DNA of 64,000 nt from assembly GCA_963741995.1 (NCBI GenBank), contig CAVUKI010000009.1:514144-578143 (forward strand), in the 5' to 3' direction. Under the pieces are notes generated by a model, which saw only the letters and a program-made list of their open reading frames with translations, was not told the origin of the DNA and searched no databases. The translations under genes were made by a program, and so were the position numbers. The stretch comes from Bog-473 sp963741995. GTDB taxonomy: Bacteria > Actinomycetota > Acidimicrobiia > Acidimicrobiales > RAAP-2. This document shows, in pieces, positions 28,130-36,793 of this stretch (within the stretch, counting starts at the first letter, position 1; each line of letters begins with the position of its first letter).

Positions 28130-28969
28130 ATGTCCCAAGAGGGGAGCAATCCTTTACCCATGGTGGTCGACCGCTCGACGTTCCACGAGCGACTGGAGGC
28201 GTTGCGGGCGAGAGAGAAGGCGCACACCCGTGAAGGGGACGCGATCGCCGCCGCCCGCCGCCGGTTGCCGATGGTCGAGGTCGCGGCAGACAGCCCGTTG
28301 CTCGGGCCCCATGGCCCAGTGACGTTGCTCGACGCGTTCGAAGGCCGGCGTCAGCTCGTTGCCTACTTCTTCATGTGGTGGCCGGGTCGACCTGCAGCCG
28401 AGCAGTGCGAAGGCTGTACGTGGGTGATGAGCCATGTGGGCGAGCTTGCGTACCTGCACTCTCGCGACATCACCTTCGCAGTTCTCTGCCAGGGGCGGAA
28501 CACTGCCTACGGCCCTGGTGATGCGCAGACGTCATACGACGAGAGCCTCAGCTACCGCACCTTCATGGGCTGGGACATGCCGTGGTACTCGGCCCAGCCC
28601 TCGCTTGATTCGCTCCTCGTCGACCGCGAGCACGGTCTGTTCCACCTGGTGTGCTACGTGCGCGATGGCAATCAGGTCTTCGAGACGTACTGGACCAACC
28701 GCCGTGGTGCCGAGGTGCTGGATTACAGCTACGCACTCATGGACCTCACCGTGTTCGGCAGGCAGGAAGTCTGGGAGGACTCGCCTGTGGGCTGGCCGCG
28801 GCGCGGGCACGCGACCCGGACCCTGGGTGGGGCTCCCGAGTGGCCGACCCTGTGGGAGTGGCCAGGCGGTCGTCCCACCTCGCAATGGCCACGGCTCGAA
28901 GCCGCGTACTCGGACGATCTGGGATCGACGGACGCGGGTGCAGGGCCCCCTCCGGATCACTGCCACTGA
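28130..28969 (+). CDS. DUF899 (thioredoxin-fold) protein
   Basis: 279 residues. The N-terminal helix (HERLEALRAREKAHTREGD) followed by LLDAFEGRRQLVAYFFMW and CEGCTWVMSHVGELAYLHSR is characteristic of DUF899, AhpC-like proteins. GRNTAYG, GWDMPWYSA and ETYWTNRRGAE also match. A CxxC pair (CEGC) lies where peroxiredoxin-like relatives have their redox centre. No reaction is established. ATG at 28130 is preferred, with purine-rich GAGCGAGG upstream. The frame is intact even though both neighbours are damaged. Confidence 0.8.
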   Translation: MSQEGSNPLPMVVDRSTFHERLEALRAREKAHTREGDAIAAARRRLPMVEVAADSPLLGPHGPVTLLDAFEGRRQLVAYFFMWWPGRPAAEQCEGCTWVMSHVGELAYLHSRDITFAVLCQGRNTAYGPGDAQTSYDESLSYRTFMGWDMPWYSAQPSLDSLLVDREHGLFHLVCYVRDGNQVFETYWTNRRGAEVLDYSYALMDLTVFGRQEVWEDSPVGWPRRGHATRTLGGAPEWPTLWEWPGGRPTSQWPRLEAAYSDDLGSTDAGAGPPPDHCH

Positions 28970-29338
28970 TACGTATTGCTGCCGCCGAAAGCGTCCCCTA
29001 ACAATGCCGGGAAGGGGAGGCGAAGGAACCCAACCGTTCCTCACGTTCGCCTCATAGGACACTGCCGCAATCTTTCCCCTAATCCCCAGTATCGGGGGAT
29101 TCCGATCACTTCGGTCTGGCCATTGTTCAACGTGATCGTCAGGCGACCCATCACGAGATGCATGTGAGATACCTGATTCCAACGGTCCTGAACCGTAGAG
29201 ACCGCGCTGAAGTTGCCTAGCCCGAACTGCCTAGCGCGAACTGTCTAGCCCGAACCGGATGTGACCAAACAGTGCGGCTGTCCGTGGCCGGTTTCCCATT
29301 GTCGTGGTGTGATTCAACCTTCTGATCTGCACTTTTCA
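28970..29338. other. Intergenic region up to attL
   Basis: About 370 bases between the DUF899 gene and the tRNA-derived repeat. This is the host side of the left integration junction. No gene seen. A short repeated word, CTAGCCCGAACTG / CTAGCGCGAACTG / CTAGCCCGAACCG, occurs three times at about 29217-29260. Confidence 0.45.
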
Positions 29339-29383
29339 GTCGGGCTGCCGGGATTTGAACCCGGGACCTCTTGACCCCCAGTC
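29339..29383. repeat. attL: 45-bp copy of tRNA-Pro 3' half
   Basis: Identical over 45 bases to 44432-44476, from the base next to the encoded CCA through the T arm and into the anticodon stem (starts GTCGGGCTGCCGGGATTTGA, ends CCCCCAGTC). Outside this block the two sites diverge at once. It is the displaced 3' half of the original chromosomal tRNA gene. Confidence 0.92.
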
Positions 29384-29497
29384 TTCGCATTGGGTCTTTC
29401 ACTGTCCGACGGTTCCGGAGCGGTCCAGGTCAAGGCCACTCCCCCGTCGTTCGGTCGGAACGCTCGGACACACCCAGACAGGGTCAGACTCGACGGA

Positions 29498-29520
29498 GGG
29501 CAGAAGATCGGGCAGAAGAT
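29498..29520. repeat. Paired GGGCAGAAGAT repeats, probable integrase arm sites (left)
   Basis: Two direct copies of GGGCAGAAGAT at 29498-29508 and 29510-29520, about 115 bases inside attL. Similar 11-base words occur inside attR at 44344-44383. Tandem short repeats on both sides of att cores are typical arm-binding sites of tyrosine integrases. Confidence 0.6.
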
Positions 29521-29579
29521 CCTGGGGCTGTTGAAAGTGGCGCGGCTTCCGAGTGGGGCAGGTCGTAGCGTGTCGCGAC

Positions 29580-29834
29580 ATGACACCCGATGAGATAGAG
29601 CGAGTACGGATCCAACTGGCCGAGGGGGCGGCCGGCCTGTCGGAGGTCTGCCACGTCACGAGCTACACCGGGTACAGGAACCGGTCGGACGGCCAAGTCA
29701 CTGAGGTCAACCTCGACGTCTTGGACGCTGGCCCTCAGGCAGGGCCTCTGCGGTGGACGATCGTCGCGACCGATGAGCTCGGCAACATCGCAACCGGTAA
29801 CCCCGAGGCGGATCTCGATGTCGCGGCTCAATAA
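29580..29834 (+). CDS. Hypothetical protein (element)
   Basis: 84 residues from ATG 29580: an acidic helix (TPDEIERVRIQLAEGAAGL) then SEVCHVTSYTGYRNRSDG and strand-like QVTEVNLDVLDAG, LRWTIVATDELGN. Composition is natural. No family is recognised. It is the first gene inside attL, transcribed away from it. Confidence 0.5.
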   Translation: MTPDEIERVRIQLAEGAAGLSEVCHVTSYTGYRNRSDGQVTEVNLDVLDAGPQAGPLRWTIVATDELGNIATGNPEADLDVAAQ

Positions 29835-29896
29835 CCACGCATTGGCAAGACCTCGAGGGACCGGGCGATCAGGACGGGGACTGAACGACCCGCGTC

Positions 29897-29902
29897 TAGC
29901 CT
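29897..29902 (+). promoter_or_regulatory. Leaderless-type -10 box (TAGCCT)
   Basis: TAGCCT ends six bases before the ATG at 29909, with no ribosome site between. Confidence 0.45.
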
Positions 29903-29908
29903 CGCCCA

Positions 29909-30136
29909 ATGGCGCCAATGCCCCAGCCAGGCGACCCCTACGCGAACGCCTTCGTCGCCGAACCTGGGCGCTGCTGGAGGATTATCCACGATCGCCAGGG
30001 GCAGGCCGCACACTGCCTGGAGACGCTCAGCTGGACCGGGCGGTGGTTCGCACCCTCCGGCAAGCGATGGTGGCGAGTGTGGGCGTGTCCGGACCACCTC
30101 GAGGGACTGACGGGACTTCGTCAGTTCGGGCGATGA
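29909..30136 (+). CDS. Small Trp/Cys-rich hypothetical protein (element)
   Basis: 75 residues. GRCWRIIHDRQGQAAHCLE, then WTGRWFAPSGKRWWRVWACP and DHLEGLTGL: aromatic residues and three cysteines with a histidine are spaced as in small zinc-binding or DNA-associated phage proteins of Actinobacteria. No annotated family can be named. It is preceded by a leaderless-type -10. Confidence 0.55.
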   Translation: MAPMPQPGDPYANAFVAEPGRCWRIIHDRQGQAAHCLETLSWTGRWFAPSGKRWWRVWACPDHLEGLTGLRQFGR

Positions 30137-30160
30137 TGGCCCCGGGCAAGCAAGGGATTC

Positions 30161-30418
30161 ATGGCTGAGGAGCTGTCTACGGGAATCGCACTGTGTACTG
30201 CATGGGCCGGTGATGATCAGATATCTTGGGCGCGGATAGTCCTGGAGAATGGCGTCGGGCCTGACGACAAAGCGTTCAACGTCATGGGCCAACTCACGCA
30301 TACCGCCATCCAGTTGGCCAGAGCGGTGGCCTCCGTCGACCATCGTTTCGATGACGCGCAGAGTGTCCTGAACTACCTGGCAATGCAGGGATTCGACGAC
30401 GGAGAGTCGACTCCCTGA
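30161..30418 (+). CDS. Hypothetical protein (element)
   Basis: 85 residues from ATG 30161 with AAGGGA upstream. A strand/helix mixture (STGIALCTAWAGDDQISWAR; AIQLARAVASVDHRFDDAQ) ending in an acidic tail. No family recognised; it follows the 29909 gene by 24 bases and is probably co-transcribed with it. Confidence 0.5.
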   Translation: MAEELSTGIALCTAWAGDDQISWARIVLENGVGPDDKAFNVMGQLTHTAIQLARAVASVDHRFDDAQSVLNYLAMQGFDDGESTP

Positions 30419-30432
30419 GTCACCGACACGTA

Positions 30433-30612
30433 TTACCCCCGTGGTTTCCGCCCCGTCGCTTTCGCGGACTTCTCGATGTAGGCCGTCTCCCACACTCGGC
30501 CTGTGGCCAGCTCGGCCGCCGGGTTGGGAAACGTGGCGTTCCTCTTCGGATAGCTGGATCGCACCCTCTGGCGAGAAATGCGTGCGATCGTCGGATTGTC
30601 GGCCGGGGGCAT
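30433..30612 (-). CDS. AlpA/excisionase-like DNA-binding protein (possibly incomplete)
   Basis: 59 residues from ATG 30612, in which IARISRQRVRSSYPKRN, FPNPAAELATGRVW and TAYIEKSAKATGRK match the order helix-turn-helix, then F-P-x-P-x-x-E-L-x-x-G-x-V-W, then the closing helix found in actinobacterial excisionase-like proteins. The first HTH helix (E-I-A-x-L-type) is weak or missing, so the N-terminus may have been lost or frameshifted; the frame stays open to 30702. Confidence 0.5.
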   Translation of the reverse strand: MPPADNPTIARISRQRVRSSYPKRNATFPNPAAELATGRVWETAYIEKSAKATGRKPRG

Positions 30613-30676
30613 CGGAGAAACATTACTTTTTGATGAGAGTCCAGCCTGACTCCTCAACGGCACTTTCGGGCTAGGG

Positions 30677-31348
30677 CTACGCGGCTTCGACGCCTTGGCC
30701 AATCAGGACCACACCAAAGATCAGGAACAGAACCGACATGACTGTGGCGTTGTTCTGAGCCAGCCAGACCTTCCACCCATCCAGAACCTTGGGCGATCGA
30801 TCACCGAGGAACACCGTCACCACGATCGGGGCCGCAACCCCCAAGACGGCGACCAGGACGTAGATGGTGATTGCACCAATCTGCTGGGCACGTGAGCTAG
30901 CCACAGATGCGATGGTCGCTGCGGCGGCGAAGCCTACGACCCCATTCCTCGGATTGACGGAACCCAGCACCAGGCCTGCCCCCAAGGAACGCCCGGGACT
31001 AAATCCGGCTATGCCATCCATCCACTTTGGCATTGCCCCCTCTTCATCATCTCGAGGCCGAGTGCGAAACTTTCGGACGGCTGCCACGAGAAGATACGTA
31101 CCGAGGGCCAGTTTCAGAACGGCCACCCAGGTCGAGTGCCCAGAACCCGGAGTCAGGTCGACCGCCTCCGCAATGGCGACCAAGGCAACGAGCACGGCAG
31201 CGACGCCGGCAAAGAACCCGACGAAGAAGCATGACGCATTGACCAGGGGTCTCTTGGTGAAGAGCAAGAGGATGACGGCAATGACGTTGATCGGCGAGAT
31301 GGCCACGACCAACGCAAGGGGAAGAATCTCCCCAACAACTACCTTCAC
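30677..31348 (-). CDS. GAP/SfLAP family six-helix membrane protein
   Basis: 223 residues with about six hydrophobic helices: LALVVAISPINVIAVILLLF, a second after NASCFFVGFFAGVAAVL, and so on. SPxN near the start, PKWMDGIAGFSPGRSLGAGL in the middle loop and LGSVNPRN match the GAP (Sap/SfLAP) family known from mycobacteria, where relatives help export lipids to the surface. Here it is cargo of the integrated element. The start at 31348 is GTG with AGAGGAG upstream. Confidence 0.75.
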   Translation of the reverse strand: MKVVVGEILPLALVVAISPINVIAVILLLFTKRPLVNASCFFVGFFAGVAAVLVALVAIAEAVDLTPGSGHSTWVAVLKLALGTYLLVAAVRKFRTRPRDDEEGAMPKWMDGIAGFSPGRSLGAGLVLGSVNPRNGVVGFAAAATIASVASSRAQQIGAITIYVLVAVLGVAAPIVVTVFLGDRSPKVLDGWKVWLAQNNATVMSVLFLIFGVVLIGQGVEAA

Positions 31349-31599
31349 CCATGGCTCCTCTCAGATCCGTGCGGGTGAAGCTAGTTGGTGCAGGCCCGAA
31401 GACCCTCAGCCAGCGTGTGTGGTGCCGAAGTCCATGCGAGCGTCAGCGCTCACACGGAGAGTAGCCAACGAGCTATCCCCGTCCGCCGGGTGCGGGCCCG
31501 GCTGACGGACTCCCATCCAGAGACGAGCATCCAACTGGCCACGGCCGAAATGACATGATTGGCCCGAATCCATCGCCGTGCACTCATGGGAGGACAATC

Positions 31600-32061
31600 G
31601 TGGCTGACCCCAACGACCTTTCTTCACTTCCGCAGGCAGATCAAGACGCCATCGGCACCACGCTGATCTCGCTTCTGACCGGCTTCCGTGAGCGGGACGC
31701 TGAGAAGCTCGTCGGCATCTACACCTCGGACGCCGATTGGGTCAATGCTTTTGGCTCGGTAAAGAAGGGTGGGGATGAGATCGTCGAGTATCTGCGAGGA
31801 CTCTTCTCCGACGACAACTTCAACGCTGGCACCGTGAAGGCTCCGCCCGAAACCTCCATGAAAGTGCTCACACCAGAGGTCGTCCTGGTGTCGGCGCACT
31901 TGCAGGTTGAAGGACAGAAGCTAGTTGGCGGTGGCGAAATCGAGCTGCGGGATAACCACTCCCTTCGGGTTTTGCACCGCCAAGCCGACGGGTCTTGGCT
32001 TATCGCCTCGGAGATGTACAACGACGCCAACCGGGAACAGACCTATGAGGGGCATTCCTAA
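31600..32061 (+). CDS. SnoaL-like / DUF4440-type protein
   Basis: 153 residues. GTG at 31600 has GGAGGA upstream, which decides it over the longer ATG reading. QDAIGTTLISLLTGFRERDAE is the opening helix; YTSDADWVNAFGSVKKGGDEI, VLVSAHLQVEG and LRVLHRQADGSWLIASEMY are the strands of the cone-shaped NTF2/SnoaL fold (SgcJ/EcaC-like group). It could be an isomerase, hydrolase or plain binding protein; no catalytic residue can be asserted. Confidence 0.7.
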   Translation: MADPNDLSSLPQADQDAIGTTLISLLTGFRERDAEKLVGIYTSDADWVNAFGSVKKGGDEIVEYLRGLFSDDNFNAGTVKAPPETSMKVLTPEVVLVSAHLQVEGQKLVGGGEIELRDNHSLRVLHRQADGSWLIASEMYNDANREQTYEGHS

Positions 32062-32075
32062 CGGAGGAATCGACC

Positions 32076-32094
32076 TGCCCCAGTACGCTGCCGG
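32076..32094 (+). promoter_or_regulatory. Recurrent 19-base promoter-like motif, copy 3
   Basis: TGCCCCAGTACGCTGCCGG, differing at one fixed base from copies 1 and 2. Only a nine-codon open frame (ATG 32109) follows before the convergent adhesin gene, so this may be a promoter left behind by a deleted gene. Confidence 0.3.
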
Positions 32095-32183
32095 GAGGGG
32101 GTGACCCCATGCAGCACGATTGGGGCAACCCCCCTTGACCAACTCCCGCAACGCCACCGGACGGAATCCCAGCCCCCATCCGC

Positions 32184-35100
32184 CTAGTAGGTGAAGCCGC
32201 TCCCCGAGCTCACCGCGCTGGTGCCCCCCGTCGTGGTGACGTACAGATTGAAGCCGCCGACCTTGGCACCCCCGCCCGTGACGGCGGTGATCTTGGTCGG
32301 TGAGACGACCTTGACCTCGGTGGCGGCGATGGCCCCGGTTCCAGCACCGTGGCCCTGGCCGATCACCACCTTGGCGCCGCTGACGAAACCCGTCCCTGTG
32401 ATGGTGACGGCAGTGCCCCCCGAAGTCGGACCCGAATTGGGGCTCACGCCTGAAACCGTGGGCACGGGGACGAAATAAGTGAAGTAAGCGCCGGAGTTCA
32501 CCGCGCTGGTGCCCCCGGAGGTCATGACGTACAAGGTCCAGGTTCCGACCTTGGCCCCGCCGCCAATCACGGCGGTGATCTTGGTCGGAGAGACGACCTT
32601 CACGCTGGTGGCGGCAATGGCCCCCGATCCGGTGCCGTTGCCCTGACCGATTACCACGGTGGCGCCGGTTGCGAATCCGGTCCCGGTGATGGTGATGGGG
32701 GTGCCGCCAGTGACCGGGCCAGAGTTGGGGCTCACGGCTGAAACTTTGGGCACGGGGACGAAATAAAGGAAGTAAGCGCCGGAGTTCACCGCGCTCGGTG
32801 CCCCCCGTCGTGGTCACGAACGGACTGAATGCACCGGCCTTGGCCCCCCCGCCAGTCACCGCCGTGATTTCGGTCGGCGAGACGACCTTGACGCTGGTCG
32901 CCGCGATGGCGCCGGTGGTGCCGTTGCCCTGGCCGATGACCACCTTGGCGCCCGTGACGAAGCCGGTCCCGGTGATAGTGATGGCGGTGCCCCCGCTCGT
33001 CGGTCCGGTGTTCGGGCTCACGGCCGAGACTTTTGGAATGGGCGCAGTCCACTGGGCGAAGAGCGTGATGCCGCCCACTGGGACGGTGTAGGACGACGCC
33101 GGCGGCGCCGACCTTGGTGCCGCCGCTCGCTGCGGTGTACCAGCCGTTGAAGACGTAACTGGGATAGGTGTCAGACGGCAGCGTGATCGAGCTGCCGTCG
33201 GGGCCGCTGATTGAAGGAACCGCAGCACCGCCGTCGGAGTTGAAGGCGACCGTGTCGATCGGCGAATACACCCACGTGTCGTTGAGGTTGCCGCCGCTGG
33301 CGTCGTCGCCACCGAAGAGCACGAGTTGTCCGGTACCAGGGTCATAGTCCATGGAGGCTCCGTCCCGCGCTGGCGGGCTCGTGGTCGGGTACTGCTGCGT
33401 CCAGGTGGTGCCGTTCCAGGTCCAGGTGTCGCCAAGGTAGTCGCCGCCATAGCCCTCGCCGCCAAAGAGCACCAGCTGCCCGGTGGCCGGGTCATAGACC
33501 ATCGAAGCGGAGCCGCGGACGGGGGGCTGGTGGCCGGGGATGATCTGCGTCCAAGTGGTGCCGTTCCAGGTCCAGGTGGCCCGCTAGGACGCCGCCGCCA
33601 CCGCCAAAGAGCACGAATTGCCCGGTGGCCGGGTCATAGGCCATGAAGGTGCCGAGTGGGTTGGGGGCTCGGGAACGCCCAAGCAGACGGCTACGTCCAG
33701 GTGGTGCCGCTCCAGGTCCAGGTGTCGAAGTGGAAGCCGCTGTAGGCGTCGCCGCCGAAGAGCACCAGTTGCCCGGTCCCGAGTCATAGGCCATGCGATG
33801 CACCGGCGCGGGCGGGCGGGCTGGTGGCCGGGGATAGCTGCGTCCAGGTGGTGCCGTTCCAGGTCCAGGTGTCGTCGAGGTTGCTGCTGCTGACGGCATC
33901 GCCGCCGAAGAGCACCATTTGCCCGGTGGCCGGGTCATAGGCCATGGAGGCGCCGTCGCGGGCGGAGGGGCTGGTGGCCGGGTACTGCTGCGTCCAAGTG
34001 GTGCCGTTCCAGGTCCAGGTGTCGTCCAGGTAGCTGCCGCCGATGCCCATGCCGCCGAAGAGCACCATTTGCCCGGTGGCCGGGTCATAGGCCATGGAGG
34101 CGAAGTCGCGGGCGGGGGGGCTGGTGGCAGGGGATAGTTGGGTCCAGGTAGTCGGAGGTGGTGGGGACGCCCACTTGGCGAACAGGGTGACGCCGCCCGC
34201 TGCGATGGTGTACGACGAGCCAGCAACGCCGACCTCGGTGCCACCGCTCGCTGCCGTGAACCAGCCGTTAAAGACAAAACCGGGATAGGTGTCAGACGGC
34301 AAGGTGATCGAGCTGCCGTCGGGGCCGCTAATCGAAGCGACCGCAGCGCCACCATCGGAGTTGAAGGCGACCGTGTCGATCGTGTTCTCGGTCCACTGGG
34401 CGAATAGGGTGATCCCGCCCACCGGGACGGTGTACGACGACCCCCCAGTGCCGACCTCGGTGCCACCGCTCGCTTGGGTGAACCAGCCGTTGAAGACATA
34501 ACCGGGATAGTTGTCATAGGGCAGGGTGATCGAGCTGCCGTCGGGACCGCTTATCGAAGCGACCGCAGCGCCGACGTCGGAGTTGAAGGCGACGGTGTCG
34601 ATGGCGTTCTCGGTCTCGGTGGCCGCCATCGCCTGGGAGTTCCCCGAGCTGTCGGTGTAGGACCCGGTGGCGGAGCAGTTCCCTGCCGACCAACACGAGA
34701 CCCCAATGAGGACAGCGCCGGCAGGATCGGTTCCGACGTTGGCTGGGGCGGTGACCTCAGTGGCTTGCGCCCAGTTGCCAGAAGTCTCGGTGACCGCAAT
34801 CGCCTGCTGGTTGTCGGAGCTGTCTTCGTAGAACCCATCAGCGGTACAGTTCCCGCCCGACGAGCACGAGACCTGTTCGAGATCAGCATCGGGCTCGGTC
34901 CAGCCGTTGGCCGGGGCGGTGATTTCGATGGCCTGCGCCCAAGTGCCCGAGGTCTCCGTGGCTGCCATCGGCTGGAGGTTGCCGGAGCTGTCTTGGTAGA
35001 ACCCGGCGGCGGTGCAGTTCCCCGTCGACCAGCACGAGACCCCGGAGAGTGAAAACTGAGAATAAGTCGTTGAGGCGTTGACCGGGGCGGTGATTTCGAT

Positions 35101-35916
35101 GGCCTGCGCCCAAGTGCCCGAGGTCTCCGTGGCCACCATCGCCTGGCCGTTGCCGGGGGCGGAGAGATCGTAGTAGGCACCGGCGGTGGTGCAGTTTCCT
35201 GCTGACGAGCACGAAACGCCCGAGAGGGTAGCCCCACTGGCAGTGGCCGGTGCGGTGATCTCCGTTGCCTGCGCCCAGCTACCCGAGGTCTCGGTGGCCG
35301 CCATCGGGTGCGGGTAGCCCGAGGTGTCGGGGTAGCTCCTGGTGGCGGTGCAGTTTCCTGCTGACGAGCACGAAACCCCCGAGAGCGAAGGACTAAATAG
35401 AGAAGACGCGACGGCGTTGGCCGGGGCGGTGACTTCCGTCGCCTGCGCCCAGGTGCCCAAGGTCTCGGTGGCCGCCATCGCCTGGGAGTTCCCCGAGCTG
35501 TCGGTGTAGGACCCGGTGGCGGTGCAGTTCTCCGACGACGAGCACGAGACCCCGGAGAGGGAATCTCCGGGATCGGTCCCGGCGTTGGCCGGGGCGGTGA
35601 TTTCCGTGGCTTGCGCCCAGGTGCCCGATGTCTCGCTGGCCGCCATCGCTTGGCGGTTGCCGGAGCTGTCGGTGTAGCCGCCGATGGCGGTGCAGTTCGT
35701 CGCGGACCAGCACGAGACCTCGTTGAGGGAAGCATCGGGATTGGTCCCAGCGTTGGCCGGGGCGGTGATCTCCGTGGCCTGCGCCCAGGTGCCTTGCGCT
35801 GATGCAGGCGAAGCCGTCAACAGAGACCCAGCGAACACCGAGGCGACGACGGTTGCCCCGAACAGCAACGACCCGGCCAGCAACGCGGGCAGACCCCTTG
35901 CGCGGTAAGTCCCCAT
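32184..35916 (-). CDS. Giant secreted repeat protein: WAQATE, InlB_B, kelch and IPT repeats (frame-broken)
   Basis: About 1,240 residues if frames are joined. ATG 35916, with GGGAGGGA upstream, opens a signal peptide (LLAGSLLFGATVVASVFAG, then ASPASAQ). Then come seven units of about 50 residues beginning WAQATEITAP and containing SGVSCSSxGNCTA (35840-34610). Two InlB_B-type repeats follow (DTVAFNSDGGAA ... GYVFNGWFT; 34605-34180), then five or six kelch-type units (MAYDPATGQMVLFGG ... DDTWTWNGTTWTQ; 34140-33290), a third InlB_B repeat, and three IPT/TIG domains (SPNSGPTSGGTAVTITGTGF) to 32187. Frames change near 33790, 33590, 33490, 33095 and 32797. Likely a surface adhesin; cargo of the element. 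Confidence 0.75.
34610..35840 (-). repeat. Seven tandem WAQATE-type coding repeats
   Basis: DNA-level tandem repeats of roughly 150-170 bases inside the adhesin gene. Each encodes WAQATEITAP, a variable loop, SGVSCSSxGNCTA and SSGNxQxMAATET. The cysteine pair in each unit (C-x(5-6)-C) could form one disulfide per repeat. Near-identity between copies points to recent expansion. Confidence 0.75.
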
Positions 35917-36262
35917 GGCGCCCGTCCCTCCCTTTGGGATGCGGTTCGCGCACCCGCTCCGAGTATGCGTACCAGAGTTTCGGCTGGGTCGCCATGGTGA
36001 TCGGGCGCACAAACAGCGTGTAGTCCCGCCGAAAACGTTGAAACCTGGCTCCTAAGCTAAGTTGTTCACTGGGTCAAGAACGGGTCAAGAAACGATCCGA
36101 GGGCCACGGCGTCGCTGAGGTGGACGAGACCTCGCGAACGCCGCGGCCCGGATTTTGCCGACAGTCGGGGTGGACCCAACATCGCCACCACCGACGGCCG
36201 GCATGGACTGCGACGCCACCGAGGGCGCTTACTCCGAAGCAAACGCCGCAGCCCAGAACTTG
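35917..36262. other. Intergenic region ahead of the adhesin gene
   Basis: About 345 bases. Apart from the ribosome site just before 35916 it shows no gene. It separates the element's phage-type genes from its cargo and has locally lower GC (36030-36110), likely promoter DNA. Confidence 0.4.
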
Positions 36263-36655
36263 TCAGCCGCCGAACATGCCCGCTTCGGAGCCGGCGGCCG
36301 CGGCAAGGTACTGCAGCTCCTGGATCGAGAGTCCCGCCATGCTGCCGCCGGCTGCCGCGATGCGAGAGTCAGCCTCGTTGACCTGTTGGTGCAACCTGAA
36401 CGCGAGAGCGGCGTTCCGACTCGCATCGGCGTCGAGGGCGGCGGCTGACGTCGTGAGGTCGGGCGCGGACTCGGTGACGGGCTTGGGGGCATTGCGCTCC
36501 TTGATGGCTGTGGCCATCGCCCCGGCCGCGCTCTCGGTGAGACTGAAGGAGCGCGCGACTTGTTCGATGCCGTACCGCTCCGTTCCGTGTTCCTCGAACA
36601 TGGCGTCGATGCGTTTCACGTCCCAGGACTTGAGATCACTGAGTTGCTTTGTCAT
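36263..36655 (-). CDS. Hypothetical helical protein (element)
   Basis: 130 residues from ATG 36655, with AAAGGA upstream. KQLSDLKSWDVKRIDAMFEEHG and IEQVARSFSLTESAAGAM suggest a small helix-turn-helix-like start; the rest is an Ala-rich helix (LDADASRNAALAFRLHQQV) with a Gly/Met end. Probably the last gene of the leftward satellite operon. Function unknown. Confidence 0.55.
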   Translation of the reverse strand: MTKQLSDLKSWDVKRIDAMFEEHGTERYGIEQVARSFSLTESAAGAMATAIKERNAPKPVTESAPDLTTSAAALDADASRNAALAFRLHQQVNEADSRIAAAGGSMAGLSIQELQYLAAAAGSEAGMFGG

Positions 36656-36793
36656 GAGGGTATTTCCTTTCGGGTTGGGTGAGCGTGCGATCTGTGGACT
36701 CCGACGCGAGCAGTCATGGCGTCGGGAGCTGCGGCGCTCCGGCGGCTAGGAGCTTGAGAGCCTCGAGGAGACCTTGCTGGCCGCCGAGTTCCC

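Noticed and set aside
29339..29410. A second tRNA-Pro gene at attL
   Set aside because: Only the 3' half is present; beyond 29383 the sequence does not pair as a D arm or acceptor stem.
30433..30702. Longer 89-residue version of the AlpA-like gene
   Set aside because: The first 30 residues are Ser/Pro/Lys-rich and unlike the family; kept only as a possible extension.
34610..35840. Regularly spaced repeats considered as a CRISPR array
   Set aside because: Repeats are 150-170 bases apart, translate into a repeating protein motif and have no short unique spacers; no cas genes are near.
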